A stretch of DNA of 64,000 nucleotides, taken from NCBI GenBank assembly GCA_018292915.2, contig JACVVK020000016.1, positions 350,001 to 414,000 of the forward strand. The letters are read 5' to 3'. This DNA is from Batillaria attramentaria. Its lineage: Eukaryota; Mollusca; Gastropoda; Batillariidae. Under the pieces are notes generated by a model. The model was not told the DNA's origin. It searched no databases and was given only the letters and a program-made list of their open reading frames with translations. Positions 12,301 through 21,900 of this stretch are shown here, in pieces. The first letter of the stretch is position 1. Every line of letters begins with the position of its first letter. The position numbers and the translations under genes were made by a program.

Positions 12301-14583
12301 CCCTGTCAACACTGTCGAACGCCTTCTGGAAGTCAACGAAGGTGCTGTACAGGGGGGTCTGCCACTCCAGGGACTGCTCGATGATGATCCTCATCGTGGC
12401 TATGTGATCAGTGCAGGATCGGTCGTTGCGGAATCCTGCCTGTTCCTCCCGGAGTGTCTTGTCCAGCGCGTCTTCAGCCTCTCCAGGATGATCCTGGTGA
12501 GAACCTTCCCTGGTATGGACAAGAGCATGATGCCTCGCCAGTTGCTACAGGATGAGAGGTCCCCTTTCTTTGGCAGCTTTACCAGGTGTCCCTTCTTCCA
12601 GTCTTGTGGCACGCTCTCGCTCTCCCAGATCTTCCTCAGGAGCGGGTGCAGCATGTCGTGGAGGTCTGGATGTCGGCCTTGATGGCTTCTGGTGGTATGC
12701 CGTCGGGGCCTGCTGCTTTGCCAGACTTGAGGGACTTGATGGCTTTGATGATCTCGGTCTTGGTAGGGGGGTTGGTGCTGATGTCGAGTAGCTGGGCTGC
12801 CGGTGGTATGTCTGTGGGACTGGTGGTGGAGGCCTGTTGAGCGTTTCCTTAAAGTGTTCAGCCCACCTTGTCCTTTGGTCTTCCTCTTTGGTGATGATTT
12901 GTCCGTTCTTGTCTTTGACTGGTCTGGTGGGGTTGTTATTTTCCCAGAGAGTGTCCTTGTTATTTCGTAGAGCCGTTTCATGTTCCGTTGTCCTGCTGCT
13001 GTTTCTGCTTCTTCTGTGAGGTCGTTGATGAAGTTCCTCTTGTCGTTCCTTGCGCTCCTCTTGACCTGCCGGTTGACGTCCCAGTATTGAGCCTGCAGGT
13101 CGCGCTTGTCGTCTTGGTCGTCAGTGTGGTTGATCAGGTCTTTCAGGCGTTTCCTCTCTGTGATGAGGTCCCAGGTGTCAGATGTAAGCCACTCTTTGTG
13201 TTGTCTCGTCTTCTTTCCCAGCACTTCCCTGCATGTTGCTGTCCAGGTTTCTCGCAGGTCGTGCCAGTGCTCCTCGATTGTCTCTTCAGGTAGTGTGTCG
13301 AGAGCGCTGAATCTGTTCCTCAGCTCACATCTGAAGGCGTTGGTCTTGACGCTCTCCTTCAGACTGTGCACGTTGTACTTGTGGGATGGTCTGTCCGCCT
13401 GGTCTCTGTAGGCCTTCAGCTTGATCTTGATCGCTGCAATGACGAGGTGATGGTCTGAGGCTGCATCAGCTCCCCGCTTTGCTCGGAACGTCCAGCAAGC
13501 TTCTTCGCCACTTCCTGCCGATGGTGATGTGGTCGATCTGGTTTACAGTTCTTCCGTCCGGTGATGTCCAGGTGGTTTTGTGGATGGTCTTGTGGGGGAA
13601 TATGGTGCCTCCGATGACCAGGTCGTTGGTGGTGCAGAATTCTGTGAAGAGCTCTCCGTTCTCGTTCTGTGTCCCTGTTCCGTGTTTGCCCATGATGAGT
13701 TCTCTGTCTGTGTTGTCGGTGCCCACTTTGGCGTTGAGGTCTCCCATGAGGATCTTCAGGTCTCTTCTCGGTGCTTTGTCGAGGACGGCTTGGAGCTGCT
13801 CGTAAAAGTTCTCCTTTTCTTCCTCATCGGCCATGTTGGTGGGAGCGTAGCACTGGAGGATGGTGACTTTCCTGCCCTTTGAGTTGAATCTGGCGCTCAG
13901 GATCCTTGGTGACACTGGTTCCCAGGACAATAGTGCTTGTGTTGCTTCAGGTGTCATCAGCAACGCTACTCCGTGCATGTGTGGTTGGCCGTCTTCGTGT
14001 CCGGAGTAGAGGATGGTGTCTCCGGAGGTGAGTCGAGTGCGTCCTGTTCCTGTCCATCTTGTCTCACATAGGCCGAGCAGCTTCAGATTGTATCTATGCA
14101 TTTCTTGACTCACTTGTGCTGTCTTTCCTGTTTCGTATAGGGTTCGGATGTTCCAGGTCCCTATCCTGGCTTTGGTCTTGGCTGTCAGAAGAGTAGTCGG
14201 CGCACTGGCTTCCCGAGGGCTTTCACCAGCTCGCGTCATGGGCTCTACTAGAGAGGACTCTTCCTGGACCAAGTTGCGTTGTAGATCTGTGGTTGTAGTT
14301 TCTGTAACAGGTTTTGTTTTTAAAGAGTTGGGTTGTTAGCCCTACTCAAACCCCCAACCTGGAGGACCAGTGAGTGCGCTTCGTCTGGCCTCTACCCTTC
14401 GACCTGTCCAGCATGGGTGGCCCTACCAGGAGACGAATCTCCCGCCGGCATAGCTCTCGGGGTCATGGAGACACGCAAGCCCCATCTCCAACGGCAAGGA
14501 TGCACTCATCGATGGGGATGTACTGTGGTAGCTGAGGCATTATTTACAGCTAAAAAAAAAACAACAGTGTTAAAAGTCAATGC

Positions 14584-14614
<31 letters not shown>

Positions 14615-15092
14615 CATTTCTGATCCACACTCATATTGTGCCTTAATACTATGACGTGTGATGGGCTTTTCTTGTGACTGTTTTTACATTTCCTTTCATT
14701 TCATTTCAACCTTACATTTCATTTTGTAGTATTCAGAATTGTCCATAATATTAATTAGTCCTGGTTTTGCTGAATTAATTTGTCTTATGCTGAAAAGGCC
14801 ATACGGGTAGTGCGGAATATTCCAGGCTCAGTACTACCAGGGTTAACCAAATAATAATGTGTATTCTTCTTGTATGTTTACCAGGCTGAACAGCATAAAA
14901 TTTTTCCCATGTATGAACAATTAATTTCTTGAATCTTGTTTTACAGGTTGTCAGTTTTGCCACAAGGCCAGAGCAATCATGAAAAAGGAACACGTTCAGC
15001 ATCTTGATGAAGTGCTTTCAAACATGAACTTAGAACTCTTCAGTAATGGTGAAAAAAATAGTCCGAAAAAGCGACGCAAAAGTTGCAGATGA
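3353..15092 (+). CDS. TAF1A: TAF1A, TBP-associated factor RNA polymerase I subunit A
   Basis: TAF1A is a subunit of the TBP-containing SL1/TIF-IB complex that recruits RNA polymerase I to rDNA promoters in the nucleolus. Eleven exons join in phase: 3353-3515, 4044-4216, 4754-4818, 5202-5307, 6013-6253, 7590-7720, 7980-8156, 9191-9251, 10265-10454, 11042-11217, 14947-15092, about 542 residues (human about 450). Family signatures are [20 protein letters not shown] near residues 282-301, [18 protein letters not shown] in the following exon, [15 protein letters not shown] near 447-461, and a C-terminal [12 protein letters not shown] block followed by a basic tail ending KKRRKSCR just before TGA. 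All introns are GT-AG. The start is uncertain: ATG 3353 is first in frame, but a strong acceptor (TTTCTTTTTCCCCAG) ends at 3379 and ATG 3470 would give a shorter protein. Transposons crowd its introns: a LINE 16 nt from the exon-10 donor, a MITE 4 nt from the exon-9 donor and a SINE 45 nt from the exon-5 donor. Confidence 0.85.
3678..3880. mobile_element. hAT-like MITE, copy 1
   Basis: A 203-bp element with terminal inverted repeats, CAGCGATCGTCAAA at the left and TTTGACGATCCCTG at the right. It is near-identical to the copy at 25558-25780. The CAG-G-TCAAA terminus resembles hAT superfamily ends. It sits in TAF1A intron 1; the flanking 5-bp match GTGGG is the only trace of a target duplication. 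Confidence 0.75.
5323..5715 (-). mobile_element. tRNA-derived SINE family 2, copy 1
   Basis: Minus-strand element. The tRNA-like head is at 5640-5715 (B box GGTTCGAGTCCC on the minus strand), the body contains GTGCCACATACGAGAA in plus orientation, and an (AAT)n-like tail lies at the left end. AATGTGC occurs on both sides (5316-5322 and 5716-5722). It starts 15 nt after the TAF1A exon-4 donor. Confidence 0.75.
6298..6803 (+). mobile_element. tRNA-derived SINE family 3, poly(A)-tailed
   Basis: A roughly 500-bp element. The tRNA-like head is TAGTGTAGTGATTAGCAC with B box GGGTTCGAGTCCC, followed by a long unrelated body and an A21 tail. AATACTAA lies on both sides. It begins 45 nt after the TAF1A exon-5 donor. 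Confidence 0.75.
6885..7162 (-). mobile_element. SINE family 2, copy 2 (tail lost)
   Basis: Shares the CACTGGACAT, TTTGTGGGCTGAACATTCC and GTGCCACATACGAGA blocks and a degenerate tRNA-like head with the copy at 5323. In TAF1A intron 5. Confidence 0.65.
7735..7920 (-). mobile_element. SINE family 3, 3' fragment
   Basis: In antisense orientation it matches the last third of the element at 6298 (ACCACTGGA, TGACCTGGGTGGA, CTGAGTCCTCTGTGGA on the minus strand). It fills most of TAF1A intron 6. Confidence 0.65.
8421..8643. repeat. Perfect 102-bp inverted repeat (foldback element) with hammerhead-like boxes
   Basis: The arms 8421-8522 and 8542-8643 are perfectly complementary around a 19-nt AT-rich spacer, in TAF1A intron 7. 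On the right arm the plus strand reads GTC, CTGAAGA, an unpaired A, the hairpin GGC-GTAA-GCC, GAAAC, GTC, GAC between 8550 and 8581; the left arm has the same on the minus strand. These are the conserved boxes of a hammerhead core. Penelope-like elements are known to carry such motifs in their terminal repeats, so this may be a pair of inverted element ends. No reverse transcriptase is present. Confidence 0.75.
8778..9050 (-). mobile_element. SINE family 2, copy 3 (diverged)
   Basis: Contains GAAGGGTCAGCTCAATTTT, TGTGGGCTGAGCATTTCC and AACGGTGCCACATAC; the head is truncated at about 9050. In TAF1A intron 7. Confidence 0.6.
9297..9462 (-). mobile_element. SINE family 1, diverged copy
   Basis: Recognisable tail (TTTAACATCCTTTTCCACCA in plus orientation) and remnants of the tRNA-like head (CAATGCTCTACCATTTGGC), with many substitutions. 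In TAF1A intron 8. Confidence 0.65.
9735..9912. repeat. 91-bp tandem duplication
   Basis: GTTTGCTTGGCCTCCAAAAC begins at 9735 and again at 9826, followed by GGTGCTCTGTAAAAAA and GAGTATAAATTTTGC in both. Two copies, few mismatches, in TAF1A intron 8. Confidence 0.8.
9957..10130 (-). repeat. Interspersed repeat shared with 1425-1660
   Basis: Same blocks as the copy at 1425 (TTTGGAACAGTTTCACTCG, GTTATTTACACTTTTG, CAAACATTCA). In TAF1A intron 8. Confidence 0.5.
10459..10551. mobile_element. Small MITE family C, copy 1
   Basis: A roughly 93-bp element with inverted ends GTTAACCCTGG and CCAGGCTTAA, inverted relative to the copies at 14756 and 37535. It begins 4 nt after the TAF1A exon-9 donor (GT at 10455). 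Confidence 0.65.
11234..14517 (-). mobile_element. Full-length RTE-like non-LTR retrotransposon, frameshifted
   Basis: A 3.3-kb LINE on the minus strand in TAF1A intron 10. The order is an APE-type endonuclease (14272-13466; [29 protein letters not shown]), a linker, then reverse transcriptase (12394-11363; [35 protein letters not shown]). The C-terminal block has [28 protein letters not shown] and [14 protein letters not shown]. The 3' end is a short (ACTAA)n-type repeat. A 14-bp target-site duplication ATGTACTGTGGTAG flanks it (11220-11233 and 14518-14531). The EN-RT layout, size and simple-repeat tail suggest the RTE group; the clade was not tested. At least four frameshifts break the ORF (near 13478, 12935, 12660 and 12470), so it is a dead copy. 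Confidence 0.9.
14756..14848. mobile_element. Small MITE family C, copy 2
   Basis: Shares TTGCTGAATTAATTTGTCTT and ACCAGGGTTAACC with the other copies. It lies about 100 bp upstream of TAF1A exon 11. Confidence 0.6.
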
Positions 15093-15365
15093 CATCTAGT
15101 TGTCAGTAACACTTTGCAAGTTGTTCTCTAGTCGCCAGCTGGTGGCTTCCTAACAGTGCGGAACTCTTCAGTCCTGGTGGAGCAAAAACGTCAAAGAAGC
15201 AACACGAAAGTTGCAGATGACTGCTGGTCATAAAGAACATTCTGCCAGTTGTTGGGGATTTTTGTTTATCGCCAGCTGATAACTGATGACTTCATGAGAA
15301 TGTGGAACTTCTCAGTCCTGGTGAAATATATGAAATGTAAACGAAGTGATGCAAAACTCCGATCC
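15033..15365 (+). repeat. Tandem copies of the TAF1A last-exon end
   Basis: The segment from GAACTCTTCAG in the last coding exon through the stop codon and proximal 3' UTR (15033) recurs in diverged form at 15161 (GAACTCTTCAGTCCTGGTG, CGAAAGTTGCAGATGA) and 15305 (GAACTTCTCAGTCCTGGTG). Spacing is 128 and 144 bp. Only the first copy is in frame with TAF1A. Confidence 0.8.
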
Positions 15366-17104
15366 AAGGTTTACACGACCCAGTGCGTGTGTGTGTGTGC
15401 ATGTGTGTGTGTGCTCACTCACATGTGTGTCTGTGTGTGTATGCGCGCGCGCGTGTGTGTGTGTGTGTGTGTGTGTGAGGGGGAGAGAGAGAGAGTAAAA
15501 CACATGGTGTTACCGTTTGTGTTGCATGTGCCTATCAGTTAGAAGAGGTGTGTTTAGGATGAATGCAAATATTTGCTTCACAATGTAAATGTTTTATATA
15601 TGAGTCACACACCAGCATGCTCATGTGAAAGATAAAAGTCTGTGTACATCAAGAAAAATGCTAGAGATAGGTGTGGTTCATTTGATTGTTCAACCTGAAT
15701 ATGATAGCTGATTAAACTCTTTGTGAGATGTACTTTTGCCTCTGAGCTATGAGTAGAACTCGCATGTAATGACTTGTGCATGGGAGACAACCACAAGCTG
15801 TAGCGGTTTGCTCTACAGTGGTAGCTTCCCTTGGATCACAAAGACGACCCACACAAGCTGACATGAAACTGGCCCGGGGTCACGCATCATGTGCAGATTT
15901 GCGAGGACTGTTGGCGCTCAGCCGGGATTCGAACTCACGACCCAAGCATTGACGGTCTGACGCTCTACTGACACTGATATCCCGGTTGCATCAAAATCAC
16001 CACAACTTCGTGTCGGCTACTCAGCCGGCCCGGCGGATGGCCGGCCGGTTTTGTTTTCTTATCAGAAAAAAAAAAAAAATTCCAGGCTTTTACTGGTTAT
16101 GGCTAAAAGTGGCTATTTTAAGAAACATGCAGTGCTGTCGTTTATTAATATTAAGGACTGCCATGAAAAAAGGCGCATCACTGTTTCCAGTCCGATGAAC
16201 TGACTCACTGACTCCGGCCTGTCAGTCCTAGACATCCGGCTCCGAGTCAGTCCAACGGCAACAGCACGTGTCAGCATCTTTCTTTTTCTTTTTTCTTTTT
16301 TTTTTCAGAATGGGGAAATGATAAAAAGAAGAAATGTTTAGCTCTAGACCTAGGAGACTAGAGAGTATGATTATTACGTGTATATTGATTGTCACACAAG
16401 GGGTGACAGAATGAACTCGTCCACGGTACCGCATTCATTGCAGCCCGCGGCCGGCTAGGATCCCCCCTCCCCCCCCCCCTTCATCCCGGGCTTTTGCGGA
16501 CAGTTTATTTAGTGCAGAGACATACACAGAGGTTGAATAACACCAAACTATTACGGTACCGTACTGTCCCGTGCACTTTCCAACAATTCATAGTTTTGAA
16601 ATGTGTTGCTCACACTGACTGGCATGCAACGCGTCTTGATACGAGAACCACTGCGCTACTGTGAACCCAAATATGCAAGCTTTCGATGCTGAGCCGCGGG
16701 TTGATCAGTATGAGAAAGCAGCTAAGACGGAGAGCTGTCTGCCAGTGTTGTCGCAGAGCAGACGATCGACCTTGAATTAGGCCAAAGGTGTGTTTGTCAG
16801 TGTGCTGATGCCAGCCGTGCCATGCACTGTATTGATTTATTCTCCCAAACTGCTTCCTCAGGGTGACCTAGCTCCTCCGTGCAGCCGGCAGTGCTTTTGA
16901 TGCACGTATACATGTAGCTGTTTTAATAGCACTGCCGAGCTGGCTGTTCCCTTAGATTGCCGGCGTACACGTGCAACGTGTAGCTCGTACCAGCAAAAAT
17001 TCATCATCAGAAACTGAGTTATTGTAAACCTGTTCACTGACCAGTACTGTCACTGCCGGTCGGTGTGCAGTCAACATCAACAACAATGTTCAGGGTTGTT
17101 TTAG

Positions 17105-17137
<33 letters not shown>

Positions 17138-17499
17138 GGAGAGAGAGAGAGAGCGAGTGCATGATGTGTTCGTAAGTGTGATCTGTCAGCACTTAGTCGA
17201 TCAGTTGTCAGTGATTTTGATAAAGACTTGTTCGACCTTTTGCTATAGGTTGAAGACGTATGCCCTACAAAAAAGACAGGTAACTGTGATAGTAGTTTAC
17301 ACACACACACACACACACACAAACACGCAAAGACCGGGTGACTGAGTAAAAGGGGGCGGGGCGGCTGCACGCGTGCTCTGTTTTAATAATAATAAATAAT
17401 AATAAATGGTATTTCTAGGGCGCATTTCTTTAAAATAAAACTCAATGCGCCTATCACTCACTCACACTCACGCACATCATACAACCATTTTCCAACCAT
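15366..17499. other. TAF1A-TADA2B intergenic region
   Basis: Holds GT microsatellites (15386-15478, 17108-17137), a CA run (17300-17322), a SINE fragment and a SINE-like (AAT)n-tailed remnant at 17385-17480. No coding sequence is supported and no clear TAF1A polyadenylation signal was found. Confidence 0.5.
15825..15988 (-). mobile_element. SINE-like element with tRNA-like head, fragment
   Basis: On the plus strand it ends in GGGATTCGAACTCACGACCC, CATTGACGGTCTGACGCTCT and ATATCCCGG, the reverse of a tRNA-like A/B-box head. The body differs from family 1. Between TAF1A and TADA2B. Confidence 0.55.
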
Positions 17500-17847
17500 T
17501 TCCTCTCTGCGCTTGTTGTTTCGCTCCACACGCAGAAATAACACGAATTCCTAGGCCGCTTTGTCCCTAATGCCTAGAAATCGCCGTCGACGGCTGGTTC
17601 AGGCACGAATGAAGCCCGACATGCTGCTCCATGCGCGTGGCGTGTCCAGTCGAAAACCCACGCTGCCCGAATCTGTTTTTAGAACACCGGATACCCATTG
17701 GTTTGTGGGAAGACGTGACGTCAAATCGACTGGCTTGAACAAAAGATGGTGTTGTAGGAAAAGTGGCGAATTACTCCTTAATCGTTCATATTTTGCTTAG
17801 CCTGTACTTGGCATAGTATTTTTAGGGTTTCCATGTGTCGATAGGTG
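17500..17847 (+). promoter_or_regulatory. TADA2B 5' region / promoter
   Basis: GC-richer sequence just upstream of the TADA2B start codon. It holds a perfect CRE palindrome TGACGTCA at 17716-17723; a second lies at 17948-17955, 8 nt inside intron 1. CREB/ATF factors bind this motif. An upstream ATG at 17561 opens a 79-codon frame that ends before the TADA2B ATG, so it could act as a uORF if transcription starts upstream of it. No TATA box is obvious. Confidence 0.35.
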
Positions 17848-18889
17848 ATGGCCAAATACCTCTGCGGCTATTGCCAGCGTGATATTTCAGGTCTTCGGAT
17901 CCGGTGTGTGGAATGCACGGAGTTTGACCTTTGTTTACAGGCAAGTGTGACGTCACATTGGTAGCCATGTTGGGTTTCTTTTTCTACAACTTCAAGGGAT
18001 ATCTTCAAAACATTTTATCAAACGAATTTAATGTGACTGCGTTTTGTGCATTGCAGTGCTTCTCGTGTGGTGTTGAGAGTGGGCCTCACAAGAGAGATCA
18101 TAAATACCGATTCGGGGTAAGTTCTTAGGCCACGATGTATGTGCTATACACCCCTGTGAGTGACAATCAACTCGTCCGCTGCAGGGCTGACCAATGATGT
18201 GTAGCGTGCGTGCATTTGACCAATGAGCAGCAGCATAATGTAAAAATAGAACGCTTGCCGGCTGCACGGCATGTGTAGATCGGCGGAAAACAAACAAGGT
18301 TCATAAACCCAGTTAGATTTGACAGATAAATAAATTTTGGTAAACCTTGATTCCTTTGACTCCTGTACCTTGCACGCAGCTTACCGCCACCTACCTTCAG
18401 AAGTTCAGCTGTACCTCCCATTCCCTTCTGAAGTGGTCGCCTTCCTCCACTGGGTTTGCATTCTACCTGTGCCCCCATAATGTGAATACACCTGTAGTAT
18501 TCACAATACTGCATACATGTATATTTATATTCATTGACATGCCATTGAGAATACAATGATGATTAGGCAGTGCCCGCAACTTCTTCCATGTTTTCTTGAC
18601 TAGACAGTCAGGTTCTGTTGCATTAGTATGACCTAATACCTGCCTCGTAGAACAGTCCCTACCCCACGCACATGAGAAATTAGGAACTGTATCATCTGTT
18701 GGAATTAAACAAAATTCAAGTTCATCATGTAAACCAGTTGACAGATACACAGTTTTGTGGTTGTAACTCAAAAATACCCAGAAAGGTGGAGAAACCAAGC
18801 GTAATGGACTGAAACTTTGAAACTGAAAGTGATACAATTCAATTCAATATGACTTTATTGTCTGTCGATGGCAGAAAATTTTCTTCTGG

Positions 18890-18932
<43 letters not shown>

Positions 18933-21900
18933 CCCTACATTAATTTATCTAGACATATAAATCCATACATATTAAACACAGATCCTAAAGTAATGTGTGA
19001 TGTCCAAGTCTAATACTATGCTACTAAACTAAGAAATCTAAACTAAAAGATGGCAAGGGCATAGCGGACATGACACAGCTGAGGAGTAAGCACAGTTATG
19101 AAAATCTCAACAAATAAAATCTATACATACTGGGGACGGGCAGTAAACACAGTAATGAGTTTAAAATAGATACTGCTGAGGGAATGAAAGATTTCTTAAA
19201 CAAATTTTTCCTCGCTCTCGGTACTCTGTAGCGGCGCCCAGACGGGAGTTCTTGGAACTGATCATGGAGCGGGTGGGTGGGGTCGTTGACAATTGTAGTG
19301 GCCTTCCTCCTGACAGCCTTTATAATATAAAAGATCATCTAGAGAGTACTGACCCAGGCCAACTATCTTTCCTGCCACTCTGACTATACGAGACAGCCTT
19401 GCTTTGTTCTTCATGCTGAGACTGCCGTACCAGACTACGATGCTACGATGATCTCGTGCTCTGTGCACAGTATTGCTAAAATTTAAGTAATAGTAGAAAC
19501 ATTTTTCAGTTTTTGGGCTGTGGACTCCAGTGGCCGCAAGTTACCTTTAATATGGCTAAACACTGTTTGAAGTCCTCAGTTGGTTAGGATTTGCACAGTA
19601 TTGCTGGGGGTGGGGGGAGCACATGTCCTTGCTTACACTACAGCTATCACAGGCTTTGAAATGTGCATTTTTCAGCGTGCTGTAGGCCCATCTGCATTTG
19701 AAACAGCAGCGCCATGGTGCCTGGCAGAAGAGAATATGCTGCTAGATGCAGTAGAGCAGTATGGTTTTGGAAATTGGTGAGGATTTCTTCTTGTACATTT
19801 ACAGTGGCCCAGCTTCAAATTGTGCAGTCTGTATACATTTCGGCAGCACTTAACAGTTGGTTATAATTAGACTTATAATTACGTTATATTGTTTCATCCG
19901 GATGATGGATCAGTAAATCATTCAAAAGCATGTTTATAAAATGCTTGGGGGGCCAGCTGCCAATTCTCCCTTTATAAAGTCTTGTAGTTGTACTGTTTTC
20001 TTTGAACTAAATTGTGATTCCTTTCATGTGATTCTCCTGTCTTTCAGGGGTGATGTGTCTGGCCATGTGGAAACACGGACAGCAACAGGTACGATTATGA
20101 GCAAGATGTATTTGCTTGGTTGGTTATGGGTTTAATGTCCTTTTCCAAAGACAAAGACAAAGAGTAACAAGCTCCCACCTGGGATTTGAAGTCAGGGCCC
20201 AAGCACTGACACCAAAGTGAATGTTCAACACTCAGCCAGCTCGGGTATCCCGCCTCCCCAAATCTGATATGGAAATTCAGTTGATAATAATAATAATATT
20301 TATACTATAGGGCGTCTATCCCCGGGGAACGAGCTCTAGGCGCTTTGCAGTCTAAAACCGAAGTAAAAAAAAAAAATTGCTAGTACTCAGTACTAGTAGT
20401 AATGCTGATGTGTGTGTGTATACTGTATAGGATAACATTTGAATTTATGTTAAACTTTTTCAAGAGGTAACTTTTGTAGAGAGAATTCTGTTTGGTTAAT
20501 CACTTCATGGCATAACAAATAAACATAACTGCAAAAATACAACCTTCCGGGTCATTCAGGTTTTTAACTAGATAGAATCTGTGGCCAGAGTTTTGTTCAT
20601 ACACACCACTGTGGTGTGTGTGCATGTTCGTATGTGTGTGAGTTCATGTGTGTGAGTCTGGTGCTGTTAGTGAGAGGTTGTGTAATGTACTTGAACTAGT
20701 TGATCATCAGTGCTGTTAAATGCATTTTTAATTTCAGAATGTGAAGAACACTATGTCAAGTACTACATTCAGGGAAATATTGGGAAAGGTGAGTGTCATA
20801 TGCTGAGCGAGTTATTGAATTAATTTATAAAGCTTAGAGTCAACTTCAGCTGTATCCTAGTGCCTGTTTTGAACCTTATTTTCAGATGTCATTTTCATAT
20901 ACCATGGCTTCATAACCATTGAAACAATAACTGTAATAGGACAAATGTCCAGGCAGCCCGTAAAAGTATAGGACATTGGTCCTCAATATTATCCACTGTG
21001 GTGTAGAAATGATAGGAGAAGTGTCCGTCTTGGTAAGAAAGTAATCGGACATTTCGAAAATGAATCGGTGTGTTGCTGATGTCCGATGCAGATAAATGAA
21101 GCCCTTGAAGTGTCCGTCTTGGTAAGAAAGTAATCGGACATTTCGAAAATGAATCGGTGTGTTGCTGATGTCCGATGCAGATAAATGAAGCCCTGCAGTA
21201 GTAATACAGTATTACATTGTGCAGGTCTATGTAACGTAATGGGCAAGTCTCATAAACTGTGCAGACTTGCTATATGTGCATCAGTTTCTTACACTTGCTA
21301 GTTAGTTAACTGTATAAAATTACAATTGCACATGTAAACAGACTGCTTGCTCAGTTGACTGCATTATTCATTATTGGTTACTTACCTTTCATGGGCATTT
21401 TATTGTTTCAGCAACTTTCCCTTCAGAGTTTGGGAGCAGGGTGACAGATCATACTTGTCCTCATGGAGGTAAGTGAAAACTGTCACTGCTAAATGCTGTC
21501 GCCGTGTGCAGCAGATAAATAGGTAGGCTTTTCCCAATTGGAGAGAGGGGAATATGAAGCAGCATGTCTGTACCTGATTAAGCAAGTGAAAATATGTACA
21601 CCCGTGTGCATGTATTGATTAGTAAATGGTCGGTACCTTCGTTTTACATCTGAACTGGAGGTGTGTTGAAGAAGTTTGTTTCTTGAAGCTGAAAGAAACC
21701 ATAAACCAAAATCCACTTTTATGTGGGACTGTTTCACTGTGGTGTGGCATGAAATGGTTTCGCTGTAACATGAGTTGGTTTTGCTGCGGTGTGAAATGCT
21801 TTTTTACTCGTACGTGTATGAATATGAAGAGATCTCCTTTAAGTGTGTGAACACAAGCAGTGTCTTCACAGAGCCGCTGTCCCCCAGCATCACCACCCCC

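Noticed and set aside
11765..13882. Several plus-strand open frames of 100-175 codons
   Set aside because: They are antisense shadows of the minus-strand LINE endonuclease and reverse transcriptase.
17561..17800. 79-codon frame just upstream of TADA2B as a gene
   Set aside because: Arg-rich translation with no known homology; at most a uORF, mentioned under the promoter.
18167..18837. Minus-strand frames of 124-129 codons
   Set aside because: No homology recognised and no codon pattern; inside TADA2B intron 2 next to a LINE fragment.
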